A stretch of DNA of 64,000 nt from Parasphingorhabdus cellanae (GCF_017498565.1 NZ_CP071794.1:744001-808000); one strand, 5' to 3'; positions 35,965 to 44,585 are shown, counted from the first letter of the stretch. The notes: generated from the sequence alone by a model not told the origin. Made by a program: numbers and translations.

Positions 35965-36393
35965 ATGCTTCCAGCCCTTCTCGTTAGCACCGGCATGGTT
36001 CTGCTTACCGTTATCATTCACGGGACCGGAATATTTGCGCTGGCCCGCTTTTTAAGGATCGAGGCCCGCGAGGAAGCGGAAGAGCATATACATCCCATGT
36101 CGCTGCGCGGTGTCGGGGTAACCTTGACGCTCGTACTTGGGCTATTCGTCCTTCATGGCATCGAAATATGGGCTTATGCTTTTGTTTATTTGGTACTCGA
36201 TGCGTTACCCACTCTTTCGGATGCCGTCTATTTTTCCACCATTACTTATGCGACCACGGGATATGATGATGACGGATTTGCCGAGGCCTGGCGAATGGTT
36301 GCTGCGATTGAAGGCGTCAATGGCATCATCCTGCTCGGTTGGTCGACCGCATTTTTTGTCACAGTTGTCGCGCGTATGGGGAGAAGCCGATGA
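35965..36393 (+). CDS. Ion-channel-like membrane protein with altered selectivity filter
   Basis: A 142-residue protein with three hydrophobic helices and a pore loop between the second and third, the plan of a two-TM potassium channel (Ion_trans_2) with an extra N-terminal helix. The pore reads DAVYFSTITYATTGYDDDGF, where K+ channels have T(V/I)GYGD; the glycine before the last Asp is Asp here. A charged linker (EAREEAEEHIHP) lies between helices 1 and 2. Its stop overlaps the start of the DoxX gene (ATGA). Channel-like fold is likely; selectivity is uncertain. Confidence 0.8.
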   Translation: MLPALLVSTGMVLLTVIIHGTGIFALARFLRIEAREEAEEHIHPMSLRGVGVTLTLVLGLFVLHGIEIWAYAFVYLVLDALPTLSDAVYFSTITYATTGYDDDGFAEAWRMVAAIEGVNGIILLGWSTAFFVTVVARMGRSR

Positions 36394-36842
36394 ACAACCA
36401 CCAAAAAGACTCGATTTTGCGTAGAATTTTCCGGCTGTTATTAGCAGTCTTCTACCTGCTCGCTGGGATCGCGCACATTCGAAGCCCCGGAGGGTTCCTG
36501 GCAATTACACCCGACTGGGTACCCTTCCCTGAGCAAGTCGTTTTCCTGACCGGCGTGGCAGAAATTGCCGGAGCCATCGGCCTGCTCATCCCGCCGACAC
36601 TGGTCCCGCACATCCGCTATGCCGCAGGGATCGGGCTGGCACTCTATGCGCTGTGCGTGTTTCCGGCGAATATCAACCATGCGATCAACAATATCGCGGT
36701 TGGCGGAGAGACCGCCAGCTGGGCCTATCATGGCCCGCGCCTGCTGTTTCAGCCTGTCTTCATCTGGTGGGCCCTTATCGCTGGCAATGTCATCAACTGG
36801 CCGTTTCACCGCAAGAAACCACAGCCTCTGGCCCGGCCCTGA
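36390..36842 (+). CDS. DoxX-family membrane protein
   Basis: A 150-residue four-helix inner-membrane protein of the DoxX type, with the typical LLLAVFYLLAGIAHIRSPGGF start, FLTGVAEIAGAIGLLIP in helix 2 and the C-terminal basic end. The ATG at 36390 overlaps the channel gene's stop by 4 nt. DoxX-like proteins are linked to redox or quinone handling in some bacteria; a specific role cannot be read here. Confidence 0.88.
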   Translation: MNNHQKDSILRRIFRLLLAVFYLLAGIAHIRSPGGFLAITPDWVPFPEQVVFLTGVAEIAGAIGLLIPPTLVPHIRYAAGIGLALYALCVFPANINHAINNIAVGGETASWAYHGPRLLFQPVFIWWALIAGNVINWPFHRKKPQPLARP

Positions 36843-36902
36843 ACAATTTATCAAAACTATGTTATGCTTCGTCCAGAAGCGAAATTTTGGAAGGAAGGCC
36901 CA

Positions 36903-37052
36903 ATGGAACGCCACGGAGATGAAGTCTCAGTCACGGAGAAGGAAGCCAGCAACAAAACCAGCCCCCACGGGGTGCGATGGGTATTGGGAATTTCCCTGCT
37001 CGCCGCGCTGATTGCGATGTCGCTGGTCTGGATCATACCTGCCCTGTCCTGA
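36903..37052 (+). CDS. Small single-helix membrane protein
   Basis: A 49-residue protein, charged at the start (MERHGDEVSVTEKEASNK) with one C-terminal membrane helix (about residues 27-47). GGAAGG sits six bases before the ATG at 36903, which supports translation. It is 60 nt downstream of the DoxX gene on the same strand. No family was recognised. Confidence 0.55.
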   Translation: MERHGDEVSVTEKEASNKTSPHGVRWVLGISLLAALIAMSLVWIIPALS

Positions 37053-37149
37053 TACCGCACCAAGCCTCGTCACTTGTTGATCCCGGTCAATTGATCAGCT
37101 CCTTATCTCCCATATAATCCCGCAAGGAATTTGCAGCAGGAGAGCGAAG

Positions 37150-37596
37150 ATGACCAATACCGCCAAGACGCCCGAAACAAGCGAACACAAAGGCCATTGC
37201 CTGTGCGGTGCCGTCCAGATCACCGCGCATCAGGCCAGCAGCGAGGTCGGTGCCTGCCATTGCGGCATGTGCCGGCGCTGGGGCGGTGGCCCGGCCTTTG
37301 AGCTGGATTGCGGCACCGATGTCACCATAACGGGCGAAGACCATATCGCCATTTATAACTCCTCCGAATGGGCGGAGCGGGCTTTTTGCAAAGCCTGCGG
37401 CACCAACCTGTTCTACCGCCTGAAAGAACCCGGCCAATATATGATTGCCAGTGCGATATTCGACAATGAAGAGGGTCTGAACTTCACGACACAAGTCTAT
37501 ATTGACGATAAGCCGGACTATTACAGCCTGGCCGAACAAACCGAAAATCTGACCGGCGCTCAGGTGGAGGCGCTATACGCCCCTCAATCCGGATAG
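37150..37596 (+). CDS. GFA/CENP-V domain zinc-binding protein
   Basis: A 148-residue GFA-family protein. Zinc ligands: CLCGAV, CHCGMCRRWGGGP and CKACGTN. It is longer at the C-terminus than the GFA protein at 30.2 kb and not an obvious recent duplicate. AGGAG at 37139-37143 precedes the start. The substrate is unknown; thiol-adduct chemistry is the family theme. Confidence 0.9.
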   Translation: MTNTAKTPETSEHKGHCLCGAVQITAHQASSEVGACHCGMCRRWGGGPAFELDCGTDVTITGEDHIAIYNSSEWAERAFCKACGTNLFYRLKEPGQYMIASAIFDNEEGLNFTTQVYIDDKPDYYSLAEQTENLTGAQVEALYAPQSG

Positions 37597-37623
37597 GGTT
37601 GCGACCGGCCCGCTACCGGCCGG

Positions 37624-38577
37624 CTATCGGATCGCCACCGGATTGATTACCATCTGCACCGCGCCTTTAAATCGCGGCTGGCCCAGCACGAACATAAACT
37701 CGGTCGCTCCATCTTTGGCCAGCTCTGCCGTGTTGATACTCTCAAGCACATGCACGCCATGTTTGGTCAATAAAGTCTGGTGCACGATAAACGGCTTGGT
37801 GGGATCTTCAAACGGGATCGCCTCTAGCGCTGCGGTATCCGCTCCGATCATCACCACGTCCAGCGAAGCAAGATATTCCGCGCCCTCGACACCCAGTCCT
37901 GGCTGCTGCGCAATGTAGCCTTGCGGATCGCTGGCGCTCTTTGTCATCCAGCCGGTGTGGAATAACACCACATCGCCCTTCCTGATCGTCACGCCCGCCG
38001 CCTTGGCCGCTGCGTCAATCTCTGCACGGTTAAACGCGGTACCCGGATCAAGCACCGCCTTGCCATAATATTTCGTCATATCGAGTAGCACACCGCGCGT
38101 CGCAGTCGGCAGGATCGTTTCCGTTCCGTATTGCGTTACGCCCGCGGGGGAATAGAGCTCGTTTCCCTTCACGCCATTATAATAATGATGGTCGATGCCA
38201 AGATGCGCAAAGCCGTCAATCTGGGTACCGATGCCAACCCAGCTGTGAATAATATCATCATGCGCGGTGACTTTATTCGCGCCCATTGCGCCGCCCTGCC
38301 CGTCATTGGATTGCAGAATCGTCGCGCTATAGGATCGCGGCGGATAAGCGGGGGTCGTCGGCCCCGTCACAACGCCCAAAGCATAAGTCTTGCCGGTTTT
38401 GACCAGCTTCGCCGCCTCGATTGTGCCAGCGGGCGACAGGTTGTTCATCGCACCCTTGGTATCTTCTGCACCATATTTGCTGGGATACCAGTTCTTCTCC
38501 CCCTGCTTTTTGGCGTCTTGTGCCAATGCCGGTACGGCCAGGATCGCCCCTGCCAAAATCAATCCCAAAGCGCGCAT
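37624..38577 (-). CDS. Exported cyclase-family hydrolase (kynurenine formamidase-like fold)
   Basis: A protein of 317 residues with a signal peptide (LILAGAILAVPALAQDA), then a cyclase (COG1878) domain. The metal motif, HxGTHxDxxxH in formamidases, reads VGIGTQIDGFAHLGIDHHYYNG here (in part): the second His is Gln, as in a group of longer cyclase-family proteins. VVLFHTGWM and the C-terminal segments fit the family. It precedes a 40-nt gap to the EthD gene upstream on the same strand, so they may be one operon. Confidence 0.87.
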   Translation of the reverse strand: MRALGLILAGAILAVPALAQDAKKQGEKNWYPSKYGAEDTKGAMNNLSPAGTIEAAKLVKTGKTYALGVVTGPTTPAYPPRSYSATILQSNDGQGGAMGANKVTAHDDIIHSWVGIGTQIDGFAHLGIDHHYYNGVKGNELYSPAGVTQYGTETILPTATRGVLLDMTKYYGKAVLDPGTAFNRAEIDAAAKAAGVTIRKGDVVLFHTGWMTKSASDPQGYIAQQPGLGVEGAEYLASLDVVMIGADTAALEAIPFEDPTKPFIVHQTLLTKHGVHVLESINTAELAKDGATEFMFVLGQPRFKGAVQMVINPVAIR

Positions 38578-38617
38578 CTTCTCTCTCCCTTTTTGCTGTC
38601 CCTAGCATTGCCAACTT

Positions 38618-39004
38618 TTAGTCACCAATCACCACATTTTCCTCCACCATGAAAAAACGGCTGCGGGAAAAATCGATAAAGGTCGCTTCGTCTTCGGCAA
38701 GGATTTTGCCATGACGCTGCCCCTCTTCGGTGGCCAAAGCCGCTTCAAAAGTTTCCCGACTTTCCCACCAAAGCTCTGCAACGCCATCAAAATCATGGAC
38801 ATTATCGCCAATTGCTATGCCCCGCGCCTCTGCCGCCGCTTCGGCCATCGGCATCGCATAGCTGTGGCACTGAACATAGCGTTTAATCCCCAGCGCTTCT
38901 TTGGCCGCCATGACCTTGGGCGCATGGTGTGTGCGCCAGTAATCCTGAAAGGCCTCACGAGGCATTTCGGGACGACGGGCAAGACAGAAAGTCAGTTTGA
39001 TCAT
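38618..39004 (-). CDS. EthD-domain protein
   Basis: A 128-residue ferredoxin-like-fold protein of the EthD type. It opens IKLTFCLARRPEMPREAFQDYW with HHAPKVMAAKEALGI, the family hallmark, and ends in a strand-helix pattern with ELWWESRETFEAAL. EthD proteins accompany degradative oxygenase clusters or act as small isomerases. It is upstream of the exported cyclase gene on the same strand. Confidence 0.88.
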   Translation of the reverse strand: MIKLTFCLARRPEMPREAFQDYWRTHHAPKVMAAKEALGIKRYVQCHSYAMPMAEAAAEARGIAIGDNVHDFDGVAELWWESRETFEAALATEEGQRHGKILAEDEATFIDFSRSRFFMVEENVVIGD

Positions 39005-39233
39005 GGGTTTTCCATCACGAATTTTTCAGGACCAGAAATTCTACACATTATACGCAAAATGGTGGTGAAATTCGGTTGAACAGAGTGCTGACGGCGATGA
39101 AGCGTTTCGCCAAGACGTCAAAAAATCTGCCCATCTTATGCGGCGGGGATGATATATTCCGCTAGTCATGCGGCGAACATAACAGAAGCGCATGCCTGTA
39201 GGAAAGCAGATTGGGCAGCAAAACCGGCCATCC

Positions 39234-39686
39234 CTATTTCTTGAACCCATGGCTCAAGAGCTTCACCGTCACCTTCGCTTCGGCCACCGTCTCGCCGCTA
39301 ACATCTTTAATCTGCATCTCGGCCAGATATCCAGCAGAGCCCTTGCGCTCCAGATCAGCCTGCAAGGCAGCAATATCATCCGCGCTCAAACTATATTCCG
39401 CCGTCACATCGCTGGACGCCGGTTTGCGGAAATCGACATATAAATCCTTGATGATCGGAAAAAAGCGTTGCTTGTCGAGAAAATCAATCGCCGGGGTCGC
39501 GGCGGCCGCCTCAGCCAGCACTGTAAAAGCGCCCATATACATCACGCCGACATGATTTTCATTCCCGGCAAGCGGCATCAGCATATTCACATAACCCGCC
39601 CGCTTTTCGGCTGGCCGCATCCCGGTGCGCTCGACAAAGGGAACGCTATATTTTTCGGTCTGGACAGTTTTGCTGTCGGTTTGCAT
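39234..39686 (-). CDS. Hotdog-fold protein, DUF4442/thioesterase-like
   Basis: A protein of about 150 residues with the hotdog-fold pattern GNENHVGVMYMGAFTVLAEAAAATPA (in part), as in PaaI- or YiiD_C-like DUF4442 thioesterases: an Asn-His pair, a central helix, then strands (FFPIIKDLYVDFRKPASSDV). The ATG at 39686 has AAAGGAG nine bases upstream, so the longer start at 39719 is not used. It could cut acyl-CoA thioesters; the substrate is unknown. Confidence 0.8.
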   Translation of the reverse strand: MQTDSKTVQTEKYSVPFVERTGMRPAEKRAGYVNMLMPLAGNENHVGVMYMGAFTVLAEAAAATPAIDFLDKQRFFPIIKDLYVDFRKPASSDVTAEYSLSADDIAALQADLERKGSAGYLAEMQIKDVSGETVAEAKVTVKLLSHGFKK

Positions 39687-39862
39687 TGGCGCGGGCTCCT
39701 TTGACCAGCAAACTGGCATGCGGCTTGGCCAAGGGAAATGCGAGTTTATGATAGTGCGTGTTTACGATAGTCGTGTTTTTAAGATAGCCCGGGGGCACCC
39801 AAGTCAACGGAACCTTCCCCTCATGTACCCGTATGTAATACGTAACCAAACAGGAGCACGTC

Positions 39863-40090
39863 ATGGCGAACAGCAACAGCTTTCAAACCAACCAATATGT
39901 CGAGTGGGACTGGGGCAATGGTACCGCCAAGGGCCAAATCACCGACCGCTTCGAACGCGACGTCACCCGCACCCTGAAAGGCAGTGAAGTGACCCGCAAC
40001 GGCAGCGAAGACAACCCCGCTTATCTGATCAAGCAAGAGGATGGCGATGAGGTTCTGAAACTGGGAAGTGAGCTACGGGCAGCGGACTAG
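39863..40090 (+). CDS. DUF2945 (TUDOR-like) small protein
   Basis: A 75-residue protein of the DUF2945 family (hypervirulence-associated TUDOR domain): NQYVEWDWGNGTAKGQITD, then VTRTLKGSEVTRNGSEDNPAYLI (in part) and the acidic end KQEDGDEVLKLGSEL. It is small, soluble and strand-rich. AGGAG lies 8 nt upstream. Function unknown. Confidence 0.9.
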   Translation: MANSNSFQTNQYVEWDWGNGTAKGQITDRFERDVTRTLKGSEVTRNGSEDNPAYLIKQEDGDEVLKLGSELRAAD

Positions 40091-40237
40091 AACGCCGGAC
40101 CGACAATATAGCAGCGGTATAAACTTTCTTTTTTTATTAGATGGTTAACCATTTTTTCTGCGACAAGTGACGCCCATCACCCGGTCCAAATTATCATGCC
40201 GTCATAACCGCTCCATCAACAACGATGGAGACGATAG

Positions 40238-40387
40238 ATGAAAAAGCTGATGATCCCGATGATTGCCCTGACCCTTGCTGCGGCTGCGGCTCCGGCCCAT
40301 GCCAAATCTGCCAGCGATGATTTTAGCTGGGACCAAGTGCGCTATTATATTGGTCTGTTATTGCCTGCTGTTCAAAAGGCACGCTGA
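40238..40387 (+). CDS. Tiny exported peptide (49 residues)
   Basis: A 49-codon frame with a textbook signal peptide (MKKLMIPMIALTLAAAAAPAHA) and a mature part of about 27 residues, KSASDDFSWDQVRYYIGLLL then PAVQKAR. It is preceded by GATGGAGACGATAG, with GGAG 8 nt before the ATG, and followed 30 nt later by a strong T-tailed terminator, so it looks like a complete monocistronic gene. The mature part may form a short amphipathic helix. No family recognised. Confidence 0.7.
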   Translation: MKKLMIPMIALTLAAAAAPAHAKSASDDFSWDQVRYYIGLLLPAVQKAR

Positions 40388-40416
40388 TCTAGCGCCACTT
40401 CCAACCATTATATATC

Positions 40417-40452
40417 AAACCCGCCTGCGCTATGCTTTGGGCGGGTTTTTTT
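40417..40452 (+). terminator. Rho-independent terminator after the 49-residue peptide gene
   Basis: AAACCCGCC and GGCGGGTTT pair over a 14-nt loop, followed by a run of seven T in all. Confidence 0.88.
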
Positions 40453-40608
40453 AATATCCGCACTTCGCAAACTTGATGGGCGCCAAACGCCTCAATGTAA
40501 TTTTTTACATATAAAATCAGAATCTTATTCGATTTTTATGCGTGATAATCCAGAATATGTCGAATTTTGCCTATTTTCTCAAATAGCGTTCAATCTATTA
40601 CATGTACA

Positions 40609-40625
40609 TCGATCAGTTTGATCGA
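40609..40625. promoter_or_regulatory. Palindrome upstream of the 551-residue protein gene
   Basis: TCGATCA-GTT-TGATCGA is a perfect 7-bp-arm inverted repeat about 105 bp upstream of the ATG at 40731, a possible operator. Confidence 0.4.
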
Positions 40626-40730
40626 GAGTCTGTTGGGTCGCAACGACGAGTCGCACAAAAAACTCAAATACGGGTCGCGCTTCGGCGCAGCAATAGTGCT
40701 GCGTCAAACCCTGAACGACGGAGTTTGACG

Positions 40731-42386
40731 ATGTTAAAACCAGCAGAATTTTTAAAAGATGTAATGATCCACGAGGCTTTTCAGCCGCAGTTGAAAGAAT
40801 GGCTCAAGGCGTGGCGATTGAAGACTTATGTCGATATCCTGATCGTCGTTGATGGCGGCATTTCGATCTCGCCCAATGGCGGTTTCGGCGTCGGTGCGGT
40901 GATCGACCTGATCCGCAGTGCAGAGGTTGGTTGTATGCGATTTCGCATCGACCTTGCGACCCGTAATGGGTCCACTCCGCAAGTCATTGCCAATCCCGGA
41001 CCGAACGGTTTCAAATATACCGGGTTTGAATTTGACATGACGGATGGCGGAACCGATGTGATTGATAAATATGAGCAAATCTGGTGCTTTGGTATCAATC
41101 CCAATACCGCAAGCACCAATGATGCGATCATTGATCAGGCGAGCAACAATCCGACCAATGATCAGGAGCTCGAACGGCTCGACCAATGGATGTCGGAGAA
41201 GAAAGGCGGCCTGTTCGGCACCGGAGACCATCATGTTCTGGGCGCATCCATGTGCCGGAAAATCCCCCGTCTGGGCACGATGCGGCGCTGGACCAATGCC
41301 GATGGCGTACCGCCTGTCGGCAGCCCGGACCGGATTGACACATTGCGCCCACCCGAACCGGTGGCGAATTTTCAGGCCGGCGGACCAGGATCATTGAGCA
41401 ACGGCGCGCATCAGGGCGACCTGACCGTGCAACCGATCCGCTGGACCACATGGCGCTCGGCCTATTGGCCTTTCCCGTTTCGGCGCAAGCGGCCGCATCC
41501 AGTGCTATGCCATCCCACGCTCGGGCCGATTGATGTGATGCCGGACCACGCGCATGAAGGCCTGTGCGTCAATTCCCCTGACCTCAGCGCGACCAAACAG
41601 TTTAATGGTGATCTGGAATATCCCAATGCTGTTGGCGGCGGATCGAAACCAGAACCGCAGGTAATTGCCTTTGGCAGCAATCTGGACAGCGATGACTGGA
41701 ATTTCAGCAAGGGTGAGCAACCCGGCCGGACCAATAATCCGATGATCTCTGTCTATGACGGGCACCCCGCCGATGTCGGACGGGTAGCGACGGATGCGAC
41801 CTGGCACCACTGGATGAATGTCAATATCGACCAGATCAAGGCCGCCGATAATGATGACTGGAAAAAGATCAGCCGATATTTCATCAACCTCGCGACCTGG
41901 CTCAATCCGCCAGGATTCTCGACCCGTTGCCTGTATCTATCGGTGGTGGCGAGCCATATCGAATATCCCGGATTTCAGGAATATTACGCCAAGACGCCGA
42001 CGCTGGAGCTCGGCCATGTGCTGCGCCGACACCTCAAGCTCTATTACGGACCATGCTGGGTCACCGAACGGATCTGGGATCTCGTGTGGGAGCTGGAGTT
42101 AATTCCGCGCAAGAAGCTGTTTGACATGCGCCGCGAATTTGGCCGGATTGATGTTGACGAAGAAGAGTTTGAAGCGCTCGTCCTCGGCAAGATGGTCGAG
42201 GCAACAATGAAGCCAGCCGAGCAGCTCAAAGCCACGATCAACGGCGACATGAAGGGATTGAAAGCGCTGCCAGTGCCGGAGAAACTCTTCGCGAAACCCG
42301 TGGCCGAGGCGCTAAATGCCTTTGCCAAAGACAAGCGCGCTTTGATGAAAGTGGAACGCGACGCGCTCGCCAGCTTCAAGGCCTGA
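40731..42386 (+). CDS. 551-residue protein of unknown family, possible GATase-like fold
   Basis: A large soluble protein without a signal peptide; GGAG lies 8 nt before the ATG at 40731. I do not recognise the family. The N-terminal half has features of a class I glutamine-amidotransferase-like or ThuA-like fold: strand VDILIVVDGG, then YEQIWCFGINP, LERLDQWMSEKKGGLFGTGD ending in HHVLGASM, PDHAHEGLC, and later VIAFGSN and GRVATDATWHHWMNVN. The histidine clusters could bind metal. The last 130 residues are helical and charged. It stands alone between a terminator and a convergent racemase-like gene. The GATase comparison is a guess from pattern only. Confidence 0.75.
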   Translation: MLKPAEFLKDVMIHEAFQPQLKEWLKAWRLKTYVDILIVVDGGISISPNGGFGVGAVIDLIRSAEVGCMRFRIDLATRNGSTPQVIANPGPNGFKYTGFEFDMTDGGTDVIDKYEQIWCFGINPNTASTNDAIIDQASNNPTNDQELERLDQWMSEKKGGLFGTGDHHVLGASMCRKIPRLGTMRRWTNADGVPPVGSPDRIDTLRPPEPVANFQAGGPGSLSNGAHQGDLTVQPIRWTTWRSAYWPFPFRRKRPHPVLCHPTLGPIDVMPDHAHEGLCVNSPDLSATKQFNGDLEYPNAVGGGSKPEPQVIAFGSNLDSDDWNFSKGEQPGRTNNPMISVYDGHPADVGRVATDATWHHWMNVNIDQIKAADNDDWKKISRYFINLATWLNPPGFSTRCLYLSVVASHIEYPGFQEYYAKTPTLELGHVLRRHLKLYYGPCWVTERIWDLVWELELIPRKKLFDMRREFGRIDVDEEEFEALVLGKMVEATMKPAEQLKATINGDMKGLKALPVPEKLFAKPVAEALNAFAKDKRALMKVERDALASFKA

Positions 42387-42475
42387 CGCGCCTTATCATC
42401 TAATGACAAGCGGGAGCTGCACATCGCGGCTCCCGTTCTACGTTGTGATCTGCGGCCGTCATCTGGCGCTTAATC

Positions 42476-43207
42476 TCAAACCACGCCGCCCGACCAGATT
42501 GGCATTACCCGCTCACCTAGCGCCACGGCAACGGCGGCTTTTGCTTGTAGGCGGGTGCTGTCCAATATCGGCAGCGGTGATGTCTCGTCGGTGATCAGCA
42601 ACGGGATTTCCGTGCAGACCAGCGCCACGGCGTCACAGCCTTTGCTTTGCAGATTGCCGATGATCCGGATAAATTCCGCGCGCGTCTCATCGCGGAAATC
42701 GCCAAGGCACAGTTCGTCGAAAATCGCTGTATGAATGATCTCTCGATCATCGGCTGCGGGGATGGAACGCTCCAGTGACCGGCGGGCCAATGCATCCTTG
42801 TACACCGGGCCTTCCATCGTCCAGTTGGTGCCGAGCACAGCTATATGCCGCCGCCCGTCCGCCTCTGCCTGCGCGGCAACGACCTCGGCAATGTGCAGGC
42901 AAGGGATCGGAAAATCCGGACCGGGCTGCTCCAGCGCAATATGCGCGGTATTGTCGGGCAGGATAAAGAAATCCGCGCCTGCGGCTGCCAACCGCTCGGC
43001 ATCTTCCCGGAAAATCTGCCGCAGTGCCGCCAGATCGTCGCGTTCCCATAACTCCAGTGTTGGCGCCATTGCTCCGCCGCTCATCGTGATCCGCGGATGG
43101 TCATGCGCGCCCATCTTGCGCACGCCTTCATGCCAGACCGTGCGGTAAGACAGGGTCGCGCCTTCCGCGCTATGGGCGAGTATGCCGATATGGAGCGGGT
43201 CGCTCAT
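42476..43207 (-). CDS. Aspartate/glutamate racemase family protein, first Cys replaced
   Basis: A 243-residue Asp/Glu racemase-fold protein. The second catalytic cysteine is in LVCTEIPLLI. Where racemases have the first (usually C-x-N-T) this protein reads LPDNTAHI, with Asp in place of Cys. The N-terminal IGILAHSAEGATLSY is like YgeA-type proteins. Without both cysteines it may not be a two-base racemase; a decarboxylase or isomerase role is possible. Its start overlaps the upstream lipoprotein gene by 4 nt. Confidence 0.85.
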   Translation of the reverse strand: MSDPLHIGILAHSAEGATLSYRTVWHEGVRKMGAHDHPRITMSGGAMAPTLELWERDDLAALRQIFREDAERLAAAGADFFILPDNTAHIALEQPGPDFPIPCLHIAEVVAAQAEADGRRHIAVLGTNWTMEGPVYKDALARRSLERSIPAADDREIIHTAIFDELCLGDFRDETRAEFIRIIGNLQSKGCDAVALVCTEIPLLITDETSPLPILDSTRLQAKAAVAVALGERVMPIWSGGVV

Positions 43208-43599
43208 GGGGCTTCGGGGTCAAGCACAATCCCCTTAATTTCCGGAAAATCATCGCTCATAACATTGCCGCCGCCGTCAACCTGTTGCCCGATGCCAAGC
43301 GTCACCGTCGCGCCGCGCCCGATATAGGCTGCGGGCATTTCCTGTTCGGTATACCAGTCCGCACAGATCCCGGTGCTGCACAGCGCCGTTTTCCGCTCGC
43401 CTGTCGGCCTGTCTTTTGGTCGATAGTTGAGATAGCAATTGTCGCCGCATTCAAAGCCGGTGATGACAATATGCTCACGCTGCTCCGGTGGTGCCATGGT
43501 GCTCCATGCTGGCTCGCCGGCTGGCGATACACTGGAGGCGCAGGCGCTTAAGGCCAGCAGCGCGGCTCCAAAGGTTGGAATTTTAATCCGTTTGTTCAT
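43204..43599 (-). CDS. Small lipoprotein of unknown function
   Basis: A 131-residue protein with a lipoprotein signal (ALLALSACASS). The mature part has four further cysteines (ECGDNCYLNY, ALCSTGICADWY), a pattern likely to form two disulfides in the periplasm, and a strand-rich end (GRGATVTLGIGQQVDGGGN). It lies between BKACE and the racemase-like gene and overlaps the latter by 4 nt. No family recognised. Confidence 0.78.
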   Translation of the reverse strand: MNKRIKIPTFGAALLALSACASSVSPAGEPAWSTMAPPEQREHIVITGFECGDNCYLNYRPKDRPTGERKTALCSTGICADWYTEQEMPAAYIGRGATVTLGIGQQVDGGGNVMSDDFPEIKGIVLDPEAP

Positions 43600-43658
43600 G
43601 ACTGCAGTTGTTCCACCGCGCTACCGCTTCGTCAACCGCATCGCTTGATCAAAGCGGT

Positions 43659-44585
43659 CTATGCGGCAAAGGGCACGGGATAGGTCGGCAGGTTCAACAT
43701 CGCCGCCGCCTGCTCCGGCGTCGCAATCGGGCGCCCCAGACGCCCGGCCAATGCTACGACTTCCTCGACCAGTTCGACATTGGTCGGCGTGCGCGGGCCG
43801 CCATAGGGCTCTATCCCGACCTGCACATGGCCGCCGCGTTTAATCGCTTCTTCCGCCAGACCGCAGCCGACACAATCATCGCCAAAAGCGGACACGGACC
43901 ACGGCAGATCGCTGCCCTCAATCATCTCCAGATAGGCGTCCAGCGCCTTGGCCGTGGGCGGCAACCCGAACGACATGCTGTCCGCCCCGAAATAGAATTT
44001 CATGATCCCGCCCGGCGGCAATTTTCCGGCCCGGTGCAGCGCCATGATGAACTTTACAAAGCCGGGTTCAAAGATCGAGATGCTCATGCCCAGCTTCAAC
44101 CGGCGGCAGGCCTCGACATAATAGTGGCTGTCATGCGCGTCATTGCGATAGACCAGCTGCGTCGGAGCAAACACGCCATCTTCCGTCGGCACGGACACGC
44201 TGAAACTGCCCGGGTCGCACAGGCCCTGCGCGATCAAGCCTTCCTGCGCCATCGCTTCGATATGGGCAAAGCGCACCTCCACAGGCACATTATCTGATTG
44301 TGGCCCGCCCGGATCGGCAGGCATGGTCGGCGTCAATATCGCATCGGGGCGAAGCGCGAGCAGCTTGCGCCACGGCCGCGCATAATCCTCCGCATCCATC
44401 GCCCCCGTCTTCCCGAACACCGGATCGCGCGTGTGGTTATGCACCAGCGCCGCCCCCGCTTCCATACATTCGACCGCCTGCGCGACGATATCATCATCTT
44501 CATAGGGGACATTTGGGTTCTGCTCCGGCTTGACCGAGCCGTTGAGCGAAACTTCGATAATGAGCGGTGTATCAGCCTGGATCAT
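43659..44585 (-). CDS. Beta-keto acid cleavage enzyme (BKACE, DUF849)
   Basis: A TIM-barrel zinc enzyme of 308 residues that condenses a beta-keto acid with acetyl-CoA (3-keto-5-aminohexanoate cleavage type). The start IIEVSLNGSVKPEQNPNVPY and the zinc motif ALVHNHTRDP are clear; the family has HxHxR. FGLPPTAKALDAYLEM and GGHVQVGIEP fit the C-terminal barrel. AGGG lies upstream of the ATG. Neighbours (lipoprotein, racemase-like) may be co-transcribed, hinting at an amino- or keto-acid breakdown route; the substrate is not predictable. Confidence 0.92.
   Translation of the reverse strand: MIQADTPLIIEVSLNGSVKPEQNPNVPYEDDDIVAQAVECMEAGAALVHNHTRDPVFGKTGAMDAEDYARPWRKLLALRPDAILTPTMPADPGGPQSDNVPVEVRFAHIEAMAQEGLIAQGLCDPGSFSVSVPTEDGVFAPTQLVYRNDAHDSHYYVEACRRLKLGMSISIFEPGFVKFIMALHRAGKLPPGGIMKFYFGADSMSFGLPPTAKALDAYLEMIEGSDLPWSVSAFGDDCVGCGLAEEAIKRGGHVQVGIEPYGGPRTPTNVELVEEVVALAGRLGRPIATPEQAAAMLNLPTYPVPFAA

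Larger units (their letters stand above)
40388..40730. other. Intergenic region upstream of the 551-residue protein
   Basis: The 343-bp gap contains the terminator of the small exported peptide gene, then an AT-rich stretch (about 40490-40600), a perfect 7-bp-arm palindrome at 40609 and the ribosome-binding site for the next gene (GGAG at about 40719). No further coding region is supported. Confidence 0.5.

Noticed and set aside
40602..40730. Upstream extension of the 551-residue protein
   Set aside because: No ribosome-binding site there and the leader contains a palindrome; GGAG supports 40731.
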